Shown here piece by piece: positions 56,928 to 64,000 of a DNA stretch of 64,000 nucleotides (the stretch's first letter is position 1; the number at the start of each line of letters is the position of its first letter). The notes under the pieces are model-generated. The model saw only the letters and a program-made list of their open reading frames with translations. It did no database searches and was not told the DNA's origin. The stretch spans positions 23,027,498 to 23,091,497 of the forward strand of contig CM075767.1 in NCBI GenBank assembly GCA_037974665.1, written 5' to 3'. Position numbers and translations under genes: made by a program. The DNA comes from Ehretia macrophylla. Lineage: Eukaryota; Streptophyta; Magnoliopsida; Boraginales; Ehretiaceae.

Positions 56928-59866
56928 CCCTACAGATCTAAGAGTAGTTCTGCCACTAGTCCTTGGTATATGCAATCGACAAACTTATAAAGTTTTACCC
57001 AAAACGTATTTAACTAATTTGTATAGAATTTTTTTTTGCGGAAACTTATTATTCATTAGCTTTCTTGTTTGAGGTCAAGATTTAACATAAGAAACTATAA
57101 GATGGCTCACGGAATGAATTTGACAAATAAAACAATAGAGATACATATATAGGTCAAGCACGGATGCCATTTGAAGTATAAGATTTCATTATTTAGAATA
57201 TTAATTGGCTTTCATTATTTAGATCAAAATGTTGAAAAAAAATTTCCTTTTACTTTTTTATGTGAAGGCTTTTCTAATTTCCTTCAAAATTCACTCTGCA
57301 AAATCAACATTTTAACATCTTTTAAAATAATAAATCTTGGAAGATTATTATTTTTGGAGTGACATTTCTATTAGTAATTGTTTAAATTGAAAAATGAACA
57401 GTGATACTCCCTACCGGTAAAGATTAGACTTAATTAGGGTTTGAATATTTCAATAGATAATTGTCTGAGGTGTCTTTTTTTGCTTTTTTAATATTTTGCA
57501 AATTAACTTGGTAGTATTTTACATATTAACTTGATTGTATTAACATTTATTCCACTGAAATTTCTTACTAAGAATTGCTAATTAATATATAAATATTTTG
57601 TCAAAAAGTTCAAACGAAAGAAAAAAGACGACCAAGACTTTCATGCTAACATATGTTACACTATTCCAAAAATAACCTATTAAATAGAAGCAACTAGAAA
57701 AAGAACAAGAGAATGTCACATTTGTTGATAAAATATTTTGAATCCACCCTTGACCCACTCAATCTTTCGAGAACAATGAACCACAAACGATAAATAGTAG
57801 TGAGCGTCTTATGGCGAACAACACTTAATGGTGAACCCTTTGTACTTAACTTAGAAATTGAAATATCAACTACATACTCTAGAAAATAAAATAGGATTAA
57901 ACAAAAAGAGATCTCTAAATGCTGAGAAAGCTTGAGAAAATATGTTCATCACTGTTTCCATTAATTGGCTAATAGTTGACAGTTAAAGACCACTCCTTTC
58001 CAATTAAACATGTAAAATTCACTTAAATTTTAAGTCAAAAGTGCATAATCACTTAGTTTTTTTTTTTTTAAATTTCAAGACTTTTGTCATCTGAAAGTTG
58101 CTTTCTAATGTCACTTTCTTATGCCAATGCTATAGAACTTTGCAATGTTAAGTCGCATTTAGAACAGTGATATGAAATTTCTAAGTTTGGGGTGACGATA
58201 TATCTTATACTTCAATTCTCTACTTCATAAAGCTCTTTTTCTTGGAAAAAGTGAGAAGAAAAAGGAAAACAAAAAGGATAGGGCAAGGGCAAAATGATAA
58301 TTGTAGAAAGTCTTTGACCGATTCAAATGAATTAAATATATATGAAAGAATTGAGTAAATTTAAAATTCGGTAAGAGACTTTAAATTTCAGCATGAAACA
58401 CTAAATGAATCCATAATGAAATCAATTCAGATAGGTTAAAGATAAAATAGCTTTTGAAGAGTCAACTAGTCAAGTATTTTTTTGCTCCTTGGCAGGTGTT
58501 TTTTTTTTTGGTCCGGGTGAGAATTTTCAGCTTTAGTTTTTTGCTTTTTTTGCGCCTGGGCGGGTTTTCTTTTCCCCCGGGTGAGAATTTTCTGCTCTTT
58601 TCAGTTTTTGTTCTTTTCTTTGTTTTCTTTTGACATTCTTGGTTAGTTGTCATATTTATTTATAAAAAAAATTACATTGTTCTTTTTTATATGAAATACA
58701 CATTTACTGGATTAACAAAAAAAAAAAATCAATTATTTTTATGGCTGGAGTTGCACTTGCGTCTAATTAACTAACTATGTGGTTCACACGTAACTGAGAT
58801 TCTACATGTATATAGAGTCCATTAGTGTGTGCCGTTTGCAGCGGGAAACAAAGATTTTCTTATGGCTGGTCAATCAGAAAATGTGAATACAAAATTTTAC
58901 AGTCTCTTAATGAAAATTCTAGCCAATAAATAACGTCCTAGATATTTCACATGGCCCCACTTATTGCTTTAAGTCACTCCCTCTTGTCTTATGGTAAGAT
59001 TTCCATTTTCCAAGTTGACTTGCGTTTGCACTGGCAAAACACAAATATTTAATGGATTTAAAAAAAAAAAAAAATAGATTTGCCCACTCATAAATAGCAA
59101 AAAAGATGTAAATGTTTTTAAAATATGGGTTAACCGTGGTAGTTAGGCACAAGTACATTTATATGGCTGAAGAGTTCAAGTCACCACGATTGTATGTGTT
59201 ACTTTTCTAGTTTTTGTTTAGTTTTAAGTTGGTAAAAAAAAAAAAAAGGCTAGAAAAGTTAAGAGCTACATATATTGTACATTTTTAAAAAAAAAAAAAA
59301 TCTATCATCTACAAATTGCAAAATTTGTAAAATTTTTCAAAAACATAGAGTTATTTGTGGTGGTTAGTCATAAATATTATTATGTTGATCATTTGGGTTC
59401 AAGTCACTATAGTTGTATTTTATTTTTTGCTAGGTTTTTGCTAATACGTGTAGATCTATTAGATTTATATATATATAACTTTTAACTTTAATTTTAAAAA
59501 TTGAGTTTTCTTTCTACTAACCCATGTTATGTAATTATTAATATTAATGGATATTCATCCCAATATAGATTTTGGTTCGTAATTATCTTAACTTTATAAT
59601 GATAATATTTATCTAAGCCCTATATTCTGATTCTATGTAAAGTCTATCAATATATAACTTCTCTTATATTTTGGCTATAAATAGGATTCTCTGTATTATA
59701 AAGTTACACAAAAAAATTCAATACAAATTTATTCTCTCCCTCTCTATAATAATATTGTCTCTAGTTTTATAACACCCCAAAAATATTTTACAAAAAAAAA
59801 TCTCAGCCCCCAACACACTCGCCTCTGACTTCATCGTTTAATTCCTCAACATAGATCTTTCTCAGT
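56928..59866 (+). other. Duplicated intergenic flank (copy B), with promoter module h at about 58925-59040
   Basis: Matches 20272-23271 without that copy's 32-bp retroposon. The module copy reads CACATGGCCCCACTTATTGC and CAAGTTGACTTGCGTTTGCA. No gene; short lysine-rich ORFs (58462) are antisense to T-rich sequence. Confidence 0.65.
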
Positions 59867-60310
59867 ATGGCTCTTTCCTCTTTTCTAATCTCCTTTCTTT
59901 CACATCTTCTGATCTTTCACTTGGCTCAGGGGGGACAATACATCCCAGTCTATCTGCACAGAGTATTTTGAATGTGGAAGTCTTGGAATCATGAACTGTC
60001 CTTTCTCCATATTTACTCAACCAATTTGTGGCTTGTGGCATGCGGTAGATTGTTTGCTAAACCTCCAAGAATCAAACTGTCGTTAGAGGGCGAATGATAT
60101 GATAACATAGGCAAACAATTACACGCAGATACAATTCACGTCCGCGCCCCTTTGTGGCTTGATATGAAGGATTGCCTTAGGCCCTTAATTTCGAGATTCA
60201 AAAGTAGTCTAATGATAGGTCACTCTCTTATTAGTTGGAAGACCAGGTTCCAATCTCATAGGATGAGACAAAAAAAAAATGGATTGCCTTAGTTTTAAAA
60301 TACTCTTACA
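59867..60310 (+). pseudogene. LRK10L ectodomain relic with SINE (copy B)
   Basis: Start ATGGCTCTTTCC, then the same frameshifted ectodomain as 23272, split by a SINE at 60181-60280. Ends in the same short piece (CLSFKILLH-like) at about 60310. Confidence 0.8.
60181..60280 (+). mobile_element. tRNA-derived-type SINE (copy B)
   Basis: 100 bp, with perfect 12-bp target duplications GGATTGCCTTAG (60169-60180 and 60281-60292), a box A-like TAGTCTAATGATAGG, a box B-like GGTTCCAATCTC and a terminal A-run. It occurs at the same site in copy A, so the insertion predates the duplication. Confidence 0.82.
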
Positions 60311-60389
60311 CTAAATTTTTTTTGGGATCAGCTGGGGTAGCAAGCCCCACTACCCGCCGTATGCATCCGCTCATAGGTTTTTGTTGTAT

Positions 60390-60974
60390 GATAATGTTGG
60401 AATTTCTACAGTCCTTCCATTTTCAGATTGGTTGAGGTGTCAACTTGTCAAATCGTCTGCTTAGGCTGGTTAATCAGGAAGATGAGTAGGAAAATTCTAC
60501 AATCTCAGAATGAAAATTCTAGCCAATGAGTTCGTATTACTCTATATTTTCTTACATGTCCCCACTTATTAGCTCTTTTTTTTAAGTCTTCGTAAATATT
60601 TCTAAGTCATTTAGTGTGTGCGTTTGCAGCCATGTGGTTCACACAAAACTGAGATTCCACATATATATATGGAGCCCATTAGTGTGTGCGTTTGCAACAA
60701 TTTAGTAGAGGTTTAAGACCGCACAACATAACTAACAAGATTCGAGCTGATAAGACCAAAGTCCTAATGGTATCGTCCTAGATATTTCACATTGCCCCAC
60801 TTATTGGTCCAAGTCATTCCCACTTGTCTTATGCTTAGATTTCCATTTTCCAAGTTGACTTGCGTTTGCACTGACGAAACTGAATACACATTGTCGAGAA
60901 ACTAACGCAAAATTTTACTATACTTGATCGTTTAATTCCTCAACATATCTCTTTTCTTGTAGTTGTTTCTCAGT
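60390..60974 (+). promoter_or_regulatory. Promoter region of the 60975 gene, module copies i and j
   Basis: Module i (about 60540-60630) lacks the W-box core; module j (60775-60915) has CACATTGCCCCACTTATTGG and CAAGTTGACTTGCGTTTGCA about 115 bp before the ATG. Partner of 23790-24405. Confidence 0.55.
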
Positions 60975-63592
60975 ATGGCTCTTTCCTCTTCTTTAATTTC
61001 CTTCTTTCTTTCACACCTTATCATCTTTCACTTGGCTCAGGGAAACAATACATCCCAGTCTATCTGCACCGAGCATTTTCAATGTGGAAGTCTTGGAAAC
61101 ATGAACTTTCCTTTCTCCAAATTTACTGAACCAAATTGTGGCTTGTGTGTGGTAGATTGTGATGCTAAGCCATCTCCAAGAATCAAACTGTCATTAGAGG
61201 GAGAATGGTATGATACTACAGGCAAACAAGTACAGGCAGATACAATTAACGTCCGCGCCCCTTCGTGGCTTGAGAATAAGGATTGCTTTAGTTTTAAAAA
61301 TCTGTCTTCCAAACTCTGATTCAATATCATTTACAGTCGTTCCCCACATTACATTGTTCAAATGTAATATCTCTTTTGATGACCAGAGCTTCGATCATCA
61401 TTTTAATGGTTATGCAAAGTTCACCGGTTGTGGTGAACTTCATGGCTTCCATGTATACTACACCTATACAGATGAAAGAGATCCAAGTGCTCTTGGTACT
61501 CTTCCAGATAGCTGCTCGATTATTCAGTTGCCAATCATAGAATTCAATCCATATGTAGATCCTCCTAAGGACTTGTTTAGTGTATTGGCTAGCGAATTTG
61601 ATCTGCAGTGGCATCTTTCTGTTAATTGTTCTAATTGTCAACACAGAGGTGGCCAATGTCTAACTGACACCGAGAATCAATTCCATTGCTCTGGAGGTGC
61701 AGACGTATCCGCCTCCAAAGGTATAGGCATATCCATCGAATTTTTGTGGTAATCCAAATTCATATGATCTTAATTGATTGAGTATCAAGGTTTAAGCATC
61801 CTGATTAAATGGAACTCATCTTCTTTTTATCACTAATGCAGAGTATCCAAGTTCTGTGTTACTTGTTCTGCACGAGGTCATATTCTAGATAAATCACACA
61901 TGTAAATATTGATTTAACCAAAAACTACTCGCACATACCAGTTATATGCATATATACAGGCACTAGGTGCAAAACAAAACAAAGATTTGTTAAGACCTTA
62001 TAAAAGAAAATATTGTTTTTAAAATATAAAAATAAAACATTTAGTTATCTATTCAAATAAGTTATACAAATTCATTGGCTCTCACGCTTAAGGTAAATTC
62101 TCATCTATTTTTTATTTTTTATTTGTATAAATGAGATGAGCCTTGTTAGGGAGATGAATTCAGCAAGCGCAAACCCGTCCCACCAGTAGCACAAAAGTAC
62201 CCCCAATAAGAAAAAGCAAGAATGACAACTTTTTTCAAGCTTTTACATAATTATAATCTGATCTTTTACATAATTTCATTTTTCCTAACACAAAATCATT
62301 CTACCAGTGATTTAATTCTATTTTTGTTCGTTTTGATTTATTTTTTGGTGCAGGAAAGCGCAGTTTGCAACTTATTCTTGGCACAGGTACCTCCTGTAAT
62401 TAAAAGTGTTACTTGGACATATTCATGTATCAATGCATCAATTACGTCCATAATTTTATATTCTTGTACTTCATAATAAATTTGTTTCTATTTACTAATT
62501 GCAGTTGTCGCTGCTAGTGGATTTGCAATACTCACGCTAGTCTACTGTTGCTTAAGAAGGAAATGCTCAATTTTTAATTTTAAAATAGACAAATACCAAG
62601 ATGTGGAAATTTTTTTAAAGAACTATGGTTCACTTGCTCCCAAGAGGTACCGCTATTCTGATGTTAAGAAAATGACAAGCTCTTTCAAGATTAGATTAGG
62701 TGAAGGGGGCTATGGTTCTGTATATAAAGGTAAACTTCGTGATGGTAGCCTTGTTGCAGTGAAGATGTTGAATGACACAAAGGGAAATGGAGAAGAATTT
62801 ATCAATGAGGTCGCAAGTATTAGCAGGACTTCTCATGTTAACATTGTCAAGCTTCTTGGGTTCTATTTTGAGCGCAACAAAAGAGCTTTAGTCTATGAGT
62901 TCATGCCTAATGGATCTCTTGAGAAGTTCATCTATGAGAAAAAATCATTGGTAGATCGCCAATTGGGATGGGAAAAATTGTACAAAATTGCAGTTGGCAT
63001 TGCTCGAGGATTAGAGTATTTACATTGTCTTTGTAATATTCAAATTGTGCACTTCAACATAAAGCCGCATAACATTCTTCTTGATGAACAGTTTTGTCCT
63101 AAAGTTTCTGACTGGCCTTTCTAAATTATCTACTAGGACAAAGAGTATTGTATCAATATTGGGTGCGCGAGGGACAATTGGATATATCGTTCCCGAAGTT
63201 GTTTGCAGAAATATTGGAGGGGTCTCTCATAAATCTGATGTCTATAGCTATGGCATGATGATTCTTGAAATCGTTGGAGGAAGAAAGAATGTCAATGTTG
63301 GAGTCAATCATACCAGTGAGATATATTATCCGCATTGGATCTACAAGCAATTGAACTAAACCAAGAGCTTGGATTTGATGGAATTATGGATGAAGAAGAG
63401 AATGAGAAAGCAAGAAAGATGATCATGGTGAGCTTGTGGTGCATACAAACAGATCCATCAACTCGACCATCAATGACTAAGGTGGTAGAAATGCTAGAAG
63501 GGAACCTAGACTCCTTGCAAGTTCCTCCCAAACCCTACTTATATTCTCCTTCCCGGTCACCGGTTGAAGCGTCAAGTGTAAAAATAAATTAG
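60975..63592 (+). pseudogene. LRK10L receptor kinase, three frameshifts (copy B)
   Basis: Exon 1 (60975-61720): signal peptide, GUB_WAK_bind (EHFQCGSLGNMNFPFSKF) and WAK_assoc (LQWHLSVNCSNCQHRGGQC); 2 nt are missing near 61303 relative to copy A. Exon 2 (62354-62386) has a normal AG/GT donor. Exon 3 (62505-63592): membrane helix, [19 protein letters not shown], then HFNIKPHN (AAC at 63056-63058), where the catalytic Asp of HxDxKxxN should be. 2 nt are missing at about 63110, inside the DFG motif, and 1 nt near 63350. It ends with [19 protein letters not shown] and stop. The lesions differ from those of copy A, so both copies were damaged after duplication. Confidence 0.88.
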
Positions 63593-63667
63593 TATTGGTA
63601 ATATTTATTCCACTGTTTTCCTTTAAAGGAATTCGACTTTTACCTTGTTCTAGTAGTCTGTAACTTC

Positions 63668-64000
63668 TGTTAAAAGAATTTAGGTTTTTGTATAATTACA
63701 TGATTGGAGCATTAATTTAAGATTAAATTAATAGAATTACAGGTTTTCTTATTAGATTAAGTTTTTTAGTATTTGAGTTTATTATTCTTGTTCACCAAGT
63801 TTTGCAGCCTATAAATAGACACTTATATTGTACTTTACAATATGTTTAATAATACACCATGTAGGTCGTTTTGTTTATTCCTTTTGTTTAGAGCCACCGT
63901 TGGTGGCGACTCTTACTATTGTTTGCTTATGTATATGTTTCCTGTCTTTTTATTTATTTATTTTTGTTTAATATGGTATTAGAGACCAGGTTTAGATATT
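63668..64000 (+). mobile_element. Miniature copia-type LTR element (copy B), cut by window end
   Basis: LTR 63668-63973, 306 bp like its partner 27114-27419, followed by the primer site TGGTATTAGAGACC (63974). Left target flank ACTTC (63663-63667). The remainder lies outside the window. Confidence 0.88.

Overview
The window is AT-rich eudicot nuclear DNA. It holds introns with GT/AG borders, plant LRK10-like receptor kinases (GUB_WAK_bind and WAK_assoc ectodomain, membrane helix, Ser/Thr kinase), Ty1/copia and Ty3/gypsy-type LTR sequences with 5-bp target duplications and a tRNA-iMet-type primer site, Mutator-type elements with 9-10 bp target duplications, and a short SINE. I cannot name the species.

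The backbone is a decayed tandem cluster of LRK10-like (LRK10L) receptor kinase genes, all on the + strand. Left to right: a chimeric gene (3545-5864) with an ectodomain relic fused to its 3' end (5865-7053) and a kinase relic (17256-17884); an ectodomain relic (23272-23750); a near-complete gene (24406-27038); a near-complete gene (39612-42795); a short relic (47209-47385); a second, different-class receptor kinase (48194-50104) with the same fused relic behind it (50105-51900); another ectodomain relic (59867-60310); and a last near-complete gene (60975-63592). Every copy carries at least one visible lesion, so none encodes an intact receptor kinase as read here. The two ectodomain ORFs at 3545 and 39612 are intact.

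The segment from about 4740 to 27419 and the segment from about 49050 to 63973 are two copies of one ~11-kb block, once later insertions are removed. Because each copy is the empty-site control for the other, several insertions can be placed to the base: a nested pair of copia elements (7054-17255) and a 1.3-kb solo LTR (18200-19527) only in copy A; a 0.4-kb Mutator-type MITE (52201-52618) and a 3.6-kb solo LTR (53364-56922) only in copy B; a SINE and a miniature LTR element present in both.

The spacer between the copies (29.4-48 kb) holds repeated gene-flank blocks, a Mutator-like element that carries a subtilase exon (31084-32234), a LINE reverse-transcriptase tail, a copia RNase H scrap welded to a relic kinase promoter, a minus-strand solo LTR (34685-36617), MITEs and microsatellites. 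A promoter-like module with a W-box core recurs about ten times, usually 115-155 bp before an ectodomain start. No tRNA or rRNA gene and no CRISPR-like array was seen.
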